From positions 429,553-493,552 of the forward strand of contig CP058708.1 of the NCBI GenBank assembly GCA_013414765.1: a DNA stretch of 64,000 bases, written 5' to 3'. Below the pieces are notes generated by a model that did no database searches, was not told where the DNA came from, and saw only the letters and a list, made by a program, of their open reading frames with translations. Source of the DNA: Candidatus Accumulibacter cognatus (GTDB lineage Bacteria > Pseudomonadota > Gammaproteobacteria > Burkholderiales > Rhodocyclaceae). Of this stretch, positions 11,772-20,909 are shown one piece after another (the first letter of the stretch is position 1; every line of letters begins with the position of its first letter). The position numbers were made by a program, and so were the translations under genes.

Positions 11772-12442
11772 TGTTGGCCGACAATACAGCCAAGGATGAT
11801 GGCCAGGGTGCGATCGTTGTGGTCGATTACGGCATGGGTAACCTGCGCTCGGTCTGGCAAGCGCTGGTGCATGTCGCCGACGGACGTGCAGTGCTGGTCT
11901 CGGCTGACCCGGCGGTAGTCAGCAACGCCGAGCGCGTGGTCTTCCCCGGTCAGGGGGCAATGCCCGACTGCATGCGCGAGATCGAGGCGCGTGGATTGCG
12001 GTCGGCGGTGATCGAAGCTGCACGCAACAAGCCCTTTCTCGGCATCTGCATTGGCCAGCAGATGCTCTTTGAGCACAGCGAGGAAGGCGATGTGCCAGGA
12101 CTTGGCGTGATCGCTGGCAAGGTTCGCCGCTTTCCTGCCGAGCACATGGTCGATGCAGCCGGCAACCGCCTCAAGGTACCGCACATGGGCTGGAATCAGG
12201 TCCGACAGGTCAGGGGGCATCCCCTGTGGAAGGGCATTGCCAATGGCACACGCTTCTATTTCGTCCACAGCTATTTCGTTGCCCCGGCCGACGACGCCTG
12301 CGTTGTTGGGAGCACCGATTATGGCCTCCCCTTTACCAGTGCAGTGGCGCAGGATAATATCTTCGCCATTCAGTGCCACCCGGAAAAAAGTGCCCTGGCG
12401 GGCCTCGCCATGCTGGCCAACTTCGTCGCCTGGAAACCCTGA
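11771..12442 (+). CDS. hisH: imidazole glycerol phosphate synthase, glutaminase subunit
   Basis: Class I glutamine amidotransferase that supplies ammonia to HisF. The 223 residues contain the nucleophile Cys93 in GICIGQQ and the His203/Glu205 pair in CHPEKS, so the catalytic triad is complete. The usual GICLGMQ reads GICIGQQ here. About 12 extra residues precede the normal VVDYGMGN start. It overlaps hisB (TAATG) and is followed after 54 bp by hisA. Confidence 0.96.
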   Translation: MLADNTAKDDGQGAIVVVDYGMGNLRSVWQALVHVADGRAVLVSADPAVVSNAERVVFPGQGAMPDCMREIEARGLRSAVIEAARNKPFLGICIGQQMLFEHSEEGDVPGLGVIAGKVRRFPAEHMVDAAGNRLKVPHMGWNQVRQVRGHPLWKGIANGTRFYFVHSYFVAPADDACVVGSTDYGLPFTSAVAQDNIFAIQCHPEKSALAGLAMLANFVAWKP

Positions 12443-12496
12443 TCAACTGCAGACGATTTACTTACTTGTCTCAACCCACCTTTATCTTCTTTCAAG

Positions 12497-13240
12497 ATGC
12501 TGATCATTCCCGCGATTGACCTGAAACAGGGACAGTGCGTCCGTCTCAAGCAAGGCCTGATGAACCAGGTTACGGTCTTCTCCGATTCCCCTGGCGAACA
12601 GGCTCGCCACTGGCTGGCGCAGGGCGCGCGCCGCCTGCACGTGGTGGACCTCGACGGCGCTTTTGCCGGCAAGCCGAAAAACGAGAAAGCGATCAAGGAA
12701 ATCGTGCAGGCCGTCGGTGATGACATTCCCGTGCAACTCGGCGGCGGCATCCGCGATCTCGACACCATCGAGCGTTGCCTGGACGACGGTGTCAGTTACG
12801 TGATCATCGGTACTGCCGCGGTGAAGAATCCTGGCTTTCTGCACGACGCCTGCGGCGCCTTTCCCGGCCACATCATCGTCGGTCTCGATGCCAGAGACGG
12901 CAAGGTGGCGGTTGATGGCTGGTCAAAAATGACCGGTCACGATGTCATCGACCTGGCGAAGAAGTACGAGGACTATGGGGTCGAGGCCATCATCTATACC
13001 GACATCGGCCGTGACGGCATGCTTTCGGGAATCAATATTGCGGCTACGGTGAAGCTCGCTCAGGCCCTGTTGATTCCGGTCATCGCCAGTGGCGGTCTGT
13101 CTAGCCTCGACGACATCCAACGGCTTTGCGCGGTCGAAGAGGAAGGCATTAGCGCCGCCATCGCCGGTCGCGCGATCTACGATGGATCGCTTGATTTTGC
13201 TGTGGCACAGGCCACCGCAGACCGTGCCGCAAAGCCATGA
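12497..13240 (+). CDS. hisA: ProFAR isomerase (phosphoribosylformimino-5-aminoimidazole carboxamide ribotide isomerase)
   Basis: A (beta/alpha)8 barrel enzyme that isomerises the ribose of ProFAR by an Amadori rearrangement. The 247 residues show the phosphate loops LGGGIR and the catalytic aspartates in IPAIDLK and in YTDIGRDGM. It lies between hisH and hisF in the his operon. Confidence 0.96.
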   Translation: MLIIPAIDLKQGQCVRLKQGLMNQVTVFSDSPGEQARHWLAQGARRLHVVDLDGAFAGKPKNEKAIKEIVQAVGDDIPVQLGGGIRDLDTIERCLDDGVSYVIIGTAAVKNPGFLHDACGAFPGHIIVGLDARDGKVAVDGWSKMTGHDVIDLAKKYEDYGVEAIIYTDIGRDGMLSGINIAATVKLAQALLIPVIASGGLSSLDDIQRLCAVEEEGISAAIAGRAIYDGSLDFAVAQATADRAAKP

Positions 13241-13280
13241 CCGTCTTCTCCTCCTGGCAAGCTCGGGGCGGTAGCTGACC

Positions 13281-14042
13281 TTGGGCCTCGCCAAACGCAT
13301 CATCCCCTGTCTTGACGTCACTGCCGGCCGGGTCGTCAAGGGCACCAACTTCGTTGACTTGCGTGATGCCGGTGATCCCGTCGAAATCGCACGCCGTTAC
13401 GACGAGCAGGGCGCCGACGAAGTCACCTTCCTCGATATCACCGCTTCCTCGGACCAGCGCGACATTATCCTGCACATCGTCGAAGCCTGTGCGGCACAGG
13501 TATTCATTCCATTGACGGTGGGCGGCGGCGTCCGTTCGGTTGCCGATGTACGGCGCCTTCTGAATGCCGGCGCCGACAAAGTCAGCATGAACACCGCAGC
13601 CGTCGAGAATCCGGATCTCATTGCCGAAGCATCTGCCAAGGTTGGGAATCAATGCATTGTCGTGGCCATCGACGCGAAGCAGTCGGCACCGGGGGTCTGG
13701 CAGGTATTCACGCACGGGGGACGCAGGAACACCGGTATCGACGCCGTCGCCTGGGCTCGCCGCGTTCAGCAACTCGGTGCCGGCGAGATCCTGCTCACCA
13801 GTATGGATCGTGACGGCACCAGGAACGGTTTCGATCTGCCGCTGACGCGCGCGGTCTCCGATGCCGTCGATCTCCCGGTGATTGCCAGCGGTGGCGTCGG
13901 CAATCTAGAGCATCTCGCGGCCGGCGTTTCTGAAGGCCGAGCCGACGCCGTCCTGGCCGCGAGCATCTTCCATTTTGGTGAATATACGGTTCACCAGGCC
14001 AAGGCATACCTGCACAAGCGGGGCATCGAGGTTCGTCTGTGA
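13281..14042 (+). CDS. hisF: imidazole glycerol phosphate synthase, cyclase subunit
   Basis: A (beta/alpha)8 barrel cyclase that works with HisH to make imidazole glycerol phosphate and AICAR. The 253 residues begin [21 protein letters not shown], exactly the family start, which fixes the initiation codon as TTG at 13281. Catalytic Asp residues lie in CLDV and in LTSMDRDGT. It follows hisA by 40 bp and overlaps hisI by 4 bp. Confidence 0.96.
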   Translation: MGLAKRIIPCLDVTAGRVVKGTNFVDLRDAGDPVEIARRYDEQGADEVTFLDITASSDQRDIILHIVEACAAQVFIPLTVGGGVRSVADVRRLLNAGADKVSMNTAAVENPDLIAEASAKVGNQCIVVAIDAKQSAPGVWQVFTHGGRRNTGIDAVAWARRVQQLGAGEILLTSMDRDGTRNGFDLPLTRAVSDAVDLPVIASGGVGNLEHLAAGVSEGRADAVLAASIFHFGEYTVHQAKAYLHKRGIEVRL

Positions 14043-14443
14043 GTGATCTCGATCCCGGCCTGCAGTGGCTCGACGCACTGAAATGGGATGAGCGGGGTAT
14101 GATTCCCACCATTGCACAAGACGCCAGCAGCGGTCGAGTCCTGATGTTTGCCTTCATGAATCGGCAATCATTGCAGGAGACGATGAACACCGGGAGCGCT
14201 GTATACTGGTCGCGTTCGCGACAGCGTCTGTGGCGCAAGGGCGAAGAGTCCGGCCATACGCAACGAGTGCGGTCGCTGCGCACCGACTGCGACGGCGATG
14301 TGTTGCTGCTGTCCATCGACCAGGCAGGCGGTATTGCCTGCCATACGGGCCGAACCAGCTGCTTTTTTTATCAACTGCAGGGTGACTCCTGGGTTGCGGT
14401 CGACCCAGTGATCAAGAACCCTGAGGACATTTACGGCAAATGA
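14039..14443 (+). CDS. hisI: phosphoribosyl-AMP cyclohydrolase
   Basis: Opens the purine ring of phosphoribosyl-AMP. The 134-residue protein has [17 protein letters not shown], the [14 protein letters not shown] region and the metal motif DCDGD followed by CHTGRTSCF. It is separate from HisE rather than fused as in enterobacteria. A GTG start overlaps the hisF stop, and the 3' end overlaps hisE by 4 bp. Confidence 0.96.
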   Translation: MSDLDPGLQWLDALKWDERGMIPTIAQDASSGRVLMFAFMNRQSLQETMNTGSAVYWSRSRQRLWRKGEESGHTQRVRSLRTDCDGDVLLLSIDQAGGIACHTGRTSCFFYQLQGDSWVAVDPVIKNPEDIYGK

Positions 14444-14760
14444 ACATGGATATGTTGCACCGGATCTCGGAAACACTGCTTGAACGCCGCAAGGCCGACC
14501 CGGAAACTTCCTACACAGCGCAGTTGATGGCCAAGGGACCGGACGCGATCCTGAAGAAGATCGGCGAAGAAACTGCCGAACTGATCATGGCCGGCAAGGA
14601 GGGCAACCGCCTGCATGTGGTCTGGGAATCCGCCGACGTGCTCTATCACATGATGGTGCTGCTCGCTTTCTATGGCCTGTCGATCGAGGATGTACTGCAG
14701 GAGATGCGTCGGCGTGAGGGAATCTCGGGAATCGACGAGAAGAAATCACGAAAGGGCTGA
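14440..14760 (+). CDS. hisE: phosphoribosyl-ATP pyrophosphohydrolase
   Basis: Hydrolyses phosphoribosyl-ATP to phosphoribosyl-AMP, the second step of the pathway. The 106-residue all-helical MazG-like protein has the EETAELI and [13 protein letters not shown] motifs that carry the acidic metal ligands. It is the last his gene of the run and is only 4 bp before the HIT gene. Confidence 0.95.
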   Translation: MNMDMLHRISETLLERRKADPETSYTAQLMAKGPDAILKKIGEETAELIMAGKEGNRLHVVWESADVLYHMMVLLAFYGLSIEDVLQEMRRREGISGIDEKKSRKG

Positions 14761-14764
14761 AAAC

Positions 14765-15115
14765 ATGGAAAACTGCTTGTTCTGCAAGATCGCAGGGGGC
14801 CAGATTCCCGCGCGCAAGGTTCATGAAGACGACGAGATTCTGGCCTTTCACGATATCAACCCGGCTCGTCCGGTACATCTGCTGGTCATCCCCAGACGTC
14901 ACATCACCTCGCTGGCGACGGCCACCGAGGCCGACGTGCCGGTGCTCGGCAGGATGCTCGCCATCGCCAATCGCCTGGCAAGCGAGCAGGGCAGCCCGGA
15001 TGGCTTCCGGGTGATCATCAATACCGGACGGATCGGCCATCAGGAAGTGCAGCATCTGCATGCACATATCGTTGGCGGACCGGAGCCAGTCGGGCCGATG
15101 CTCAAACGCATCTGA
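14765..15115 (+). CDS. HIT family purine nucleoside phosphoramidase (HinT-like)
   Basis: A 116-residue histidine-triad hydrolase. It starts CLFCKIAGGQIPA, typical of HinT, and ends with the triad HLHAHIVGG, where the middle His is the nucleophile for AMP-NH2 hydrolysis. The ATG at 14765 lies 4 bp after the hisE stop. Placement between hisE and tatA is common in betaproteobacteria and probably reflects shared transcription only. Confidence 0.94.
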   Translation: MENCLFCKIAGGQIPARKVHEDDEILAFHDINPARPVHLLVIPRRHITSLATATEADVPVLGRMLAIANRLASEQGSPDGFRVIINTGRIGHQEVQHLHAHIVGGPEPVGPMLKRI

Positions 15116-15184
15116 CCACGGCGGCGGGGGGTAGCGCCGAGCTCGCTGGCGTTGCACCCGATTTCACCTTCATGGAGGCCTGAC

Positions 15185-15463
15185 ATGGGCTCTTTCAGCA
15201 TCTGGCATTGGTTGATCGTTCTGATCATCGTTCTGTTGGTTTTTGGGACCAAGAAGCTGCGTAGCCTTGGATCCGATCTCGGTGGCGCGGTCAAGGGCTT
15301 CAAGGACGGCATCAAAGACGCGACTGCAGAGGACAAGGCCGCTGAGGCCCAGCCCGCCGCAATGCCACCTGTTTCGCCTCCCCCACCCCCTCAACAACCG
15401 CCCCAGCAGGTTGGTACGGGTCACACCATCGAAGGTGAGATCAGGGAGAAAACCAGAAGCTAG
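15185..15463 (+). CDS. tatA: Sec-independent translocase subunit TatA
   Basis: Pore-forming subunit of the twin-arginine translocase for folded proteins. The 92 residues show a short N-terminal membrane helix (about 5-20), the hinge [10 protein letters not shown] and an amphipathic helix [14 protein letters not shown] long Pro/Gln-rich tail follows. An AUG preceded by GGAGG fixes the start. It is the first gene of tatABC. Confidence 0.95.
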   Translation: MGSFSIWHWLIVLIIVLLVFGTKKLRSLGSDLGGAVKGFKDGIKDATAEDKAAEAQPAAMPPVSPPPPPQQPPQQVGTGHTIEGEIREKTRS

Positions 15464-15469
15464 CCACCC

Positions 15470-15898
15470 ATGTTCGATATCGGCTTTTCCGAAATGATCG
15501 TCATCGCCATCGTCGCACTGGTGGTGATTGGTCCTGAAAGACTGCCCAAGGTAGCCCGTACGGCCGGGCACATGCTCGGCCGTCTGCAGCGTTACGTCAA
15601 TGACGTGAAATCCGACATCAACCGTGAAATACAGCTTGAGGAACTGAAGAAACTGCAGAGCGAACTCCAGGAGTCGGCACGCAGCGTCGAGCAGAGTCTG
15701 ACCACCGAAATGAGCGCTGCCAAGCAAGCGCTCAGCCAGACGGAGCAAACCCTCCGTGGTGACCTGCAGCCCATGGCGGCGCTCGAACAGCCGGCAGCAC
15801 CAACGGCGCCATCCCCGGCGACCAGCCATGCTCTGCCACCGGCGAGCGCTGCTGCAGTGCCTGCCGCCAACCCAGAGCAGTCGCAGCGAACGGTCTGA
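15470..15898 (+). CDS. tatB: Sec-independent translocase subunit TatB
   Basis: The 142-residue protein begins MFDIGFSEMIVI and has the TatB hinge GPERLPKVARTAG. A long amphipathic and coiled region follows (about 25-85), then an Ala/Pro-rich tail. With TatC it forms the signal-peptide receptor. It starts 6 bp after tatA. Confidence 0.95.
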   Translation: MFDIGFSEMIVIAIVALVVIGPERLPKVARTAGHMLGRLQRYVNDVKSDINREIQLEELKKLQSELQESARSVEQSLTTEMSAAKQALSQTEQTLRGDLQPMAALEQPAAPTAPSPATSHALPPASAAAVPAANPEQSQRTV

Positions 15899-15905
15899 TC
15901 GAGAG

Positions 15906-16769
15906 ATGCAGCCACCCGAAGATTCTTTCCTTTCGCACCTGATCGAGTTGCGCGACCGTCTGATCCGGGCGCTGATCGCCATCGGCATCGTCTTCATCTG
16001 CCTTTTCCCCTGGGCCAAGGAGCTCTATGCGCTATTGGCGCAGCCCTTGCTGGCAACCCTGCCGCAAGGCGGCCAGATGATTGCGACCGATGTGATCGGC
16101 ATTTTCCTGGTGCCGATGAAAGTGGCACTGATGCTTGCCTTCCTGATCGCCCTGCCCTACGTGCTCTATCAGGTTTGGGCTTTCGTCGCGCCGGGCCTGT
16201 ATGCCCATGAGAAGCGGCTGGCGCTGCCGCTGGTGACCGCAAGTGTGCTGCTGTTCTTTGTCGGCATGGCTTTCGCCTATTTCCTGGTCTTTCCCACCGT
16301 CTTCGGGTTCATGTCACAGGTAGCCCCCGAGGGTGTCGCCTGGATGACCGACATCGAGAAGTACCTCTCTTTCGTACTCACGACTTTCGTCGCTTTCGGA
16401 GTGACCTTCGAGGTCCCGGTAGTCGTGGTGGTGATGGTCTACGCCGGGATCGTCGATGTCGCCAAACTCAGGGAATGGCGTCCTTACATGATCGTCGGTG
16501 CCTTCGTCGTGGGCGCCGTGTTCACACCGCCCGACGTGATTTCACAGTTGATGATGGCGATTCCGCTCTGCCTGCTTTTCGAACTGGGGCTGTTCCTCGC
16601 GCGATTTGTCGGCCAGCGCTCGGCACACGCCACGCCGATGGATCCGCCTACCCCGAAAGCCCCGCACAGTCCTGCAGCCGACTGGACACCCCTGTCTGCC
16701 CAGGAGATGGATGCGGCGATCAAGGATCTCGGCGCGCAGCAGAACACTGACCGCAAGCCAGAGGCCTGA
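15906..16769 (+). CDS. tatC: Sec-independent translocase subunit TatC
   Basis: Six-helix membrane protein that recognises twin-arginine signal peptides. The 287 residues show the N-terminal SFLSHLIELRDRL motif and the conserved loop FVAPGLYAHEKR, with an unusually long polar C-terminal tail (from about residue 240). The ATG at 15906 is used because it gives the standard cytoplasmic N terminus. The frame is open 50 codons further upstream inside tatB, with no support there. Confidence 0.95.
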   Translation: MQPPEDSFLSHLIELRDRLIRALIAIGIVFICLFPWAKELYALLAQPLLATLPQGGQMIATDVIGIFLVPMKVALMLAFLIALPYVLYQVWAFVAPGLYAHEKRLALPLVTASVLLFFVGMAFAYFLVFPTVFGFMSQVAPEGVAWMTDIEKYLSFVLTTFVAFGVTFEVPVVVVVMVYAGIVDVAKLREWRPYMIVGAFVVGAVFTPPDVISQLMMAIPLCLLFELGLFLARFVGQRSAHATPMDPPTPKAPHSPAADWTPLSAQEMDAAIKDLGAQQNTDRKPEA

Positions 16770-16791
16770 TCCCGCTGCTGGCCGACATTGC

Positions 16792-17598
16792 TCAGGCAGG
16801 CGTTTTTGCCGGCCCGGCAATGGTCAGTTGATGCCTGACCGGCCTCCCCTCGGCAAAAAGCCACAGACTGCCGTTCGGCATTGTCGTCCAGCACTCGTTG
16901 TCGGTCAGCGGCACGGTGGCGATGACCGCGACACGATCATCGGGAGTCGTGACATCGCTGAAATCGATACTCAGATCCTGATCGCGCAGATGCGCAACGG
17001 TAAACGGCGCCTGGCGGATGATGTAGCTGAGCTGGGTGGAACAGTGGGCAAACAGACAGTCGCCATTCGACAGCAGATAGTTGCATGCGCCGCGCGCGCC
17101 GAGATCAAGGGTGAGTTGATGGAGCGCGTCGAACAGCCGGGTCTGACTCGGTGACCGGCAGCCAAAGCGCTGACGCAGGTTCTGCAGCAGCCAGCAAAAG
17201 GCACGTTCGCTATCGGTCTGGCCAACCGGAGTAAAGCTGCCATCGAGTTGCGGCGAAAAATCCGGCAGATTGCCGTTATGGGCGAAAATCCAGTAACGTC
17301 CCCACAGCTCGCGCATGAAGGGATGCGTGTTCTCTAGGGCAACCCCTCCCTGGGTCGCCTTGCGGATGTGGGCGATAACGTTTTTGGAATGAATCGGATA
17401 GCTGCGCACCAGTTCGGCAACCGGCGACACGCAGGACGGTTGCGGGTCGAGAAAAACGCGCGTGCCGCGCCCCTCGAAGAAAGCGATTCCCCATCCGTCA
17501 ACATGGACATCGGTGGCGCCGCCGCGCGCTTGAAATCCGGCAAAGGAAAAGCAGATGTCGGTCGGGACATTGCAGTTCATGGCCAGTAACTGGCACAT
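16792..17598 (-). CDS. class II glutamine amidotransferase, YafJ-like
   Basis: A 268-residue Ntn-hydrolase domain protein. After removal of Met1, Cys2 (MCQLLAMN) would be the catalytic nucleophile. HVDGWGIAFF, HIRKATQGG and FAHNGNL are the other class II GATase signatures. No synthase domain is attached, as in the YafJ family; the acceptor is unknown. The ATG at 17598 is chosen because it puts Cys at position 2. It lies on the minus strand, convergent with tatC and downstream of the DegS-type protease gene. Confidence 0.92.
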   Translation of the reverse strand: MCQLLAMNCNVPTDICFSFAGFQARGGATDVHVDGWGIAFFEGRGTRVFLDPQPSCVSPVAELVRSYPIHSKNVIAHIRKATQGGVALENTHPFMRELWGRYWIFAHNGNLPDFSPQLDGSFTPVGQTDSERAFCWLLQNLRQRFGCRSPSQTRLFDALHQLTLDLGARGACNYLLSNGDCLFAHCSTQLSYIIRQAPFTVAHLRDQDLSIDFSDVTTPDDRVAVIATVPLTDNECWTTMPNGSLWLFAEGRPVRHQLTIAGPAKTPA

Positions 17599-17610
17599 CG
17601 ACGACCCCAA

Positions 17611-18789
17611 TTACTCGCGCTCGCGGCGCGGTGGCGCCCGCTTGCCGATCTTGACAGCAGTATCGAGTACGTTGTTCTGACGGCGCAATCGGAAGGAAAT
17701 CGTTTCGCCAGGCTTCTGTGCGGCGATCAGGTCGAGCATACCCTGCGGATCCTTGACCTCCCGTCCGTCCACGGCGAGCAGGATGTCTCCCGGTTTGATC
17801 CCGCCCGCATCGGCCGGACTGCCGCGCAGGACGCCGGCAATCAGGGCGCCGTTGGTATCCGGCAGGCCGAAGGACTCTGCCAGGTCGACGCTGATTTCCT
17901 GAGCCTCGACGCCGATCCAGCCGCGGGTCACGGTACCGGTCTGGATGATCTGCTCCATGACGTTCCTGGCAATCGAGATCGGAATCGCAAAACCGATCCC
18001 CAACGAGCCGCCCGAGCGCGAGTAGATGGCCGTATTGATGCCGATCAGGTTGCCCTGGCTGTCCACCAGCGCGCCCCCCGAATTGCCGGGGTTGATCGCC
18101 GCGTCGGTCTGGATGAAGTTCTCGAAGGTATTGATTCCGAGATGCGAGCGACCCAGTGCGGAGATGATCCCCATGGTCACCGTCTGGCCCACGCCAAAAG
18201 GGTTGCCAATGGCCAGCGCAACGTCTCCCACCACAAGGTTGTCCATCTGGCCCAGGGTAATTGCCGGCAGCAGCAGTTCCTTGCCGTTGTGTTCGGTAAT
18301 CTGCAAGACTGCGAGGTCGGACTCGGGATCACTGCCCACCAAGCGAGCGTTGAGGTTGCGGCCATCGCTGAGGGCGATCTCGATCTGGTCTGCCGCTTCG
18401 ACCACATGAAAGTTCGTGAGAATATAGCCGTTAGGGCTGACAATGACCCCCGAACCCAGCCCGGAAGTCCTGGGCGCGTCACCTGCGGGGTTGTCCCCAA
18501 AAAAGTGCCGGAAGACCGGGTCGTCAAACAAGGGATTACGCCGCGTCCTGATTTTCTGAGAGGTAAAGATATGCACGACCGACGGCAGCGCCTTCTTCGC
18601 CGCGTCGCGGAACGAGGTTGGGGTGGTAGCCGGAGCATTGGTCACGACGGCCGACTCCTGCAGGGCCACGACATTCGCATTGGCCGGAGATGGTTTGTCC
18701 AGCCACTCCGGCTTGAGCGTGCTCACCACGAAGAGAACGGCGAGACTGACCGTCACCGTTTGTGCAAAAATCAACCAGAGCCTGCGCAT
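17611..18789 (-). CDS. DegS/AlgW-type serine endoprotease, membrane-anchored, one PDZ domain
   Basis: A 392-residue Do-family protease. An N-terminal membrane anchor (about 5-24) is followed by a trypsin-like domain with His128 (TNFHVVE), Asp158 (ESDLAVL) and Ser237 (GNSGGAL). A single PDZ domain spans about 290-380 (DGILLAV-type GDILLAVDGRE). One PDZ plus an anchor is the DegS/AlgW arrangement rather than DegP, which suggests a role in envelope-stress signalling by anti-sigma cleavage; that is inferred. The start at 18789 is the first ATG before the anchor. Only 21 bp separate it from the divergent Nif3 gene. Confidence 0.92.
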   Translation of the reverse strand: MRRLWLIFAQTVTVSLAVLFVVSTLKPEWLDKPSPANANVVALQESAVVTNAPATTPTSFRDAAKKALPSVVHIFTSQKIRTRRNPLFDDPVFRHFFGDNPAGDAPRTSGLGSGVIVSPNGYILTNFHVVEAADQIEIALSDGRNLNARLVGSDPESDLAVLQITEHNGKELLLPAITLGQMDNLVVGDVALAIGNPFGVGQTVTMGIISALGRSHLGINTFENFIQTDAAINPGNSGGALVDSQGNLIGINTAIYSRSGGSLGIGFAIPISIARNVMEQIIQTGTVTRGWIGVEAQEISVDLAESFGLPDTNGALIAGVLRGSPADAGGIKPGDILLAVDGREVKDPQGMLDLIAAQKPGETISFRLRRQNNVLDTAVKIGKRAPPRRERE

Positions 18790-18810
18790 GGGCGAAATCG
18801 GAGCCAGTAA

Positions 18811-19557
18811 ATGAAATGCCAAGAATTGACACGCTACCTGGAGCAATTGCTGGAACCAGGGCGTTTCCGGGATTATTGCCCAAACGGCCTGCAAGTGGAA
18901 GGACGCCCCGAAGTCAGGCGCCTGATCGCCGGCGTCACGGCCAGCCAGGCGCTGCTCGATGCAGCTGTCGAGCGTGGCGCTGACGCTCTCCTGGTCCATC
19001 ATGGCTGGTTCTGGCGCGGCGAAGAGGGTCGTGTCACCGGCCTGCGGAAAACGCGCCTGCAAACGCTGCTCCAGCACGACATCAACCTGATCGCCTATCA
19101 TCTGCCACTCGATGGCCACCCGGAATTCGGGAACAATGCACAACTGGCCAGACGACTCGGCTGGACCCCGAACGCTCGTTTTGGCGAGCAAGACGTCGGC
19201 TGGCTGGGCACCCTGGAATACCCGACCCCCATCTCGGCGATCGTCGATCGTGTTGGCCGCGAGTTGCAGCGCCCGCCGCTGCTGATCGGTGACGGCGATC
19301 GCCTGGTCAGCCGCGTCGGATGGTGTTCCGGCGCAGCACAGGGATTGTTCGAACAGGCCATCACGCTCGGCGTCGATCTCTACCTGAGCGGCGAGATCGC
19401 CGAGCAGACCGTGCATCTTGCACGCGAGTCCGGCGTCGCCTACCTTGCCGCCGGTCACCACGCCAGCGAACGCTTTGGCGTGCAGGCACTGGCCGCTCAT
19501 CTGGCCGAACGTTTCGGCCTTGACTGTCAATTCGTCGACATCGACAACCCGGTCTGA
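18811..19557 (+). CDS. Nif3-like dinuclear metal centre hexameric protein (YbgI family)
   Basis: The 248-residue protein has the family signatures CPNGLQVEG, LLVHHGWFW and the C-terminal HHASERFGVQALAAHL, whose His and Glu residues bind two metals. YbgI/Nif3 proteins form toroid hexamers. They have been linked to GTP cyclohydrolase I-like folds, but their function is unsettled. It is divergent from the DegS-type gene and followed 19 bp later by the fumarylacetoacetase-family gene. Confidence 0.93.
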   Translation: MKCQELTRYLEQLLEPGRFRDYCPNGLQVEGRPEVRRLIAGVTASQALLDAAVERGADALLVHHGWFWRGEEGRVTGLRKTRLQTLLQHDINLIAYHLPLDGHPEFGNNAQLARRLGWTPNARFGEQDVGWLGTLEYPTPISAIVDRVGRELQRPPLLIGDGDRLVSRVGWCSGAAQGLFEQAITLGVDLYLSGEIAEQTVHLARESGVAYLAAGHHASERFGVQALAAHLAERFGLDCQFVDIDNPV

Positions 19558-19576
19558 ATCACCGCAAGGAGCTGCC

Positions 19577-20260
19577 ATGAACTACGTCTTTCCACCCCCC
19601 CCTCCGGCCAGCGTTCCCGTTGCCGGCGGCAACACTCTGTTCCCGGTCCGCAGAGTCTACTGCGTCGGCCGCAATTACGCCGATCATGCCGCGGAGATGG
19701 GCGCCGATCGCCGCGAACCCCCTTTCTTCTTCAGCAAGCCCGCCGATACGCTGGTGCAGGGCGGCGGTGAGGTCGCCTATCCACCAGCCACCGACAACCT
19801 TCAGCACGAGGTCGAACTGGTCGTTGCACTGGCTGCAGGTGGCGCCAATATCGACCCGGCTCAGGCGCTTGACTGCGTCTACGGCTACGCAGTCGGTCTC
19901 GATCTGACCCGGCGCGACCTGCAGCTACTTGCCAAGAACAAGGGCCATCCCTGGGACATGGGCAAAGGGTTCGACCAGAGTGCGCCAATCACTGCGATCC
20001 ATCCCCTCGCGACCGTCGGACATCCGGCACGCGGTTCGATCTGGCTCAAGGTCAATGGCCAACTGCGACAGAATGGCGACCTCGAACAGATGTCGTGGAA
20101 AGTCGCAGAAGTCATCGCCAACCTGTCGACCTACGTGATTCTCGCCGCGGGAGACCTGATTTTCACCGGCACCCCCGCAGGCGTCTCGACGGTGCGGCGT
20201 GGCGATGTGCTGGAGGCCGGCGTCGCTGGCGTCGACGAGATCTGCGTTCGACTCATCTGA
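19577..20260 (+). CDS. fumarylacetoacetate hydrolase family protein
   Basis: A 227-residue single-domain FAH enzyme resembling acylpyruvate hydrolase/YcgM. CVGRNYADHAAEMG, FFFSKPADTL, the metal-binding HEVELVVAL and GYAVGLDLTRRDLQ, and FTGTPAGV are present. Members cleave C-C bonds of diketo acids or decarboxylate oxaloacetate, so the substrate cannot be fixed from sequence alone. An AAGGAG ribosome site precedes the ATG at 19577. Confidence 0.93.
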   Translation: MNYVFPPPPPASVPVAGGNTLFPVRRVYCVGRNYADHAAEMGADRREPPFFFSKPADTLVQGGGEVAYPPATDNLQHEVELVVALAAGGANIDPAQALDCVYGYAVGLDLTRRDLQLLAKNKGHPWDMGKGFDQSAPITAIHPLATVGHPARGSIWLKVNGQLRQNGDLEQMSWKVAEVIANLSTYVILAAGDLIFTGTPAGVSTVRRGDVLEAGVAGVDEICVRLI

Positions 20261-20348
20261 GATCTCACACCGTTCCTCTCCCCTGTCGGATGATGCCGGG
20301 TTGTACCCCGGTATCGCCGATCCGACGATCCCCTCCAAGGAGCCTGTC

Positions 20349-20870
20349 ATGAATGCCACCTCCTCGTTCTTCCGCCGCTTTACTTCTGTTGGCCGCTGCT
20401 GGCTGGCAGTCACGCTGACCCTCGCCTGCGCGATGAGCTCTGCACTCGCCGAAGGAATCGAACCACCTACCCGCGGGCAAACAGTCTACGTGCCGATCTA
20501 CTCCGAGATTCGGCATGGCAATGTGTCCTCTTCGGGCCGTCCCGACAACACCCTGTTGTCGGTCATGGTCAGCGTCCGCAATACCGACCCCAGCCACCCG
20601 ATCCGGGTCGTCGCGGCGCCTTACTACAATACCGAGGGCGCCCTGATTCGCAACTCGGTACCGACCCCCAGGGTAATTCCTCCGTTTGGTACCTTCGAAC
20701 TGTTCGTCGAACTTCGCGAGAACGCCGGCGGTTCCGGAGCCAATTATGCGATCAAGTGGGAGGCAGCCACACCCGTCTCGCCACCAACCATAGAGGCCCT
20801 GCATTCCAAGTTTCAGGCAGGCTATTCGGTCGCTTTCATCTCGCGCGGCCGCGCCATATCGGAACCTTGA
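20349..20870 (+). CDS. exported DUF3124 protein
   Basis: A 173-residue protein with a clear signal peptide (residues 1-35, ending SSALA). The mature part contains VYVPIYSEIRHG and VSVRNTDPSHPIRV, matching what I recall of DUF3124. It is probably a small periplasmic beta-sandwich protein; function unknown. The ATG at 20349 follows an AAGGAG site and gives the signal peptide. It lies between the FAH-family gene and a membrane transporter gene with no overlap. Confidence 0.8.
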   Translation: MNATSSFFRRFTSVGRCWLAVTLTLACAMSSALAEGIEPPTRGQTVYVPIYSEIRHGNVSSSGRPDNTLLSVMVSVRNTDPSHPIRVVAAPYYNTEGALIRNSVPTPRVIPPFGTFELFVELRENAGGSGANYAIKWEAATPVSPPTIEALHSKFQAGYSVAFISRGRAISEP

Positions 20871-20909
20871 GCGTGCCGCGGCACCGGACAGGCACCGTGA
20901 CGATGGCTA

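Noticed and set aside
18790-19578. Long N-terminal extension of the DegS-type protease
   Set aside because: It is antisense to the Nif3 gene and lies before the clear membrane anchor that starts at 18789.
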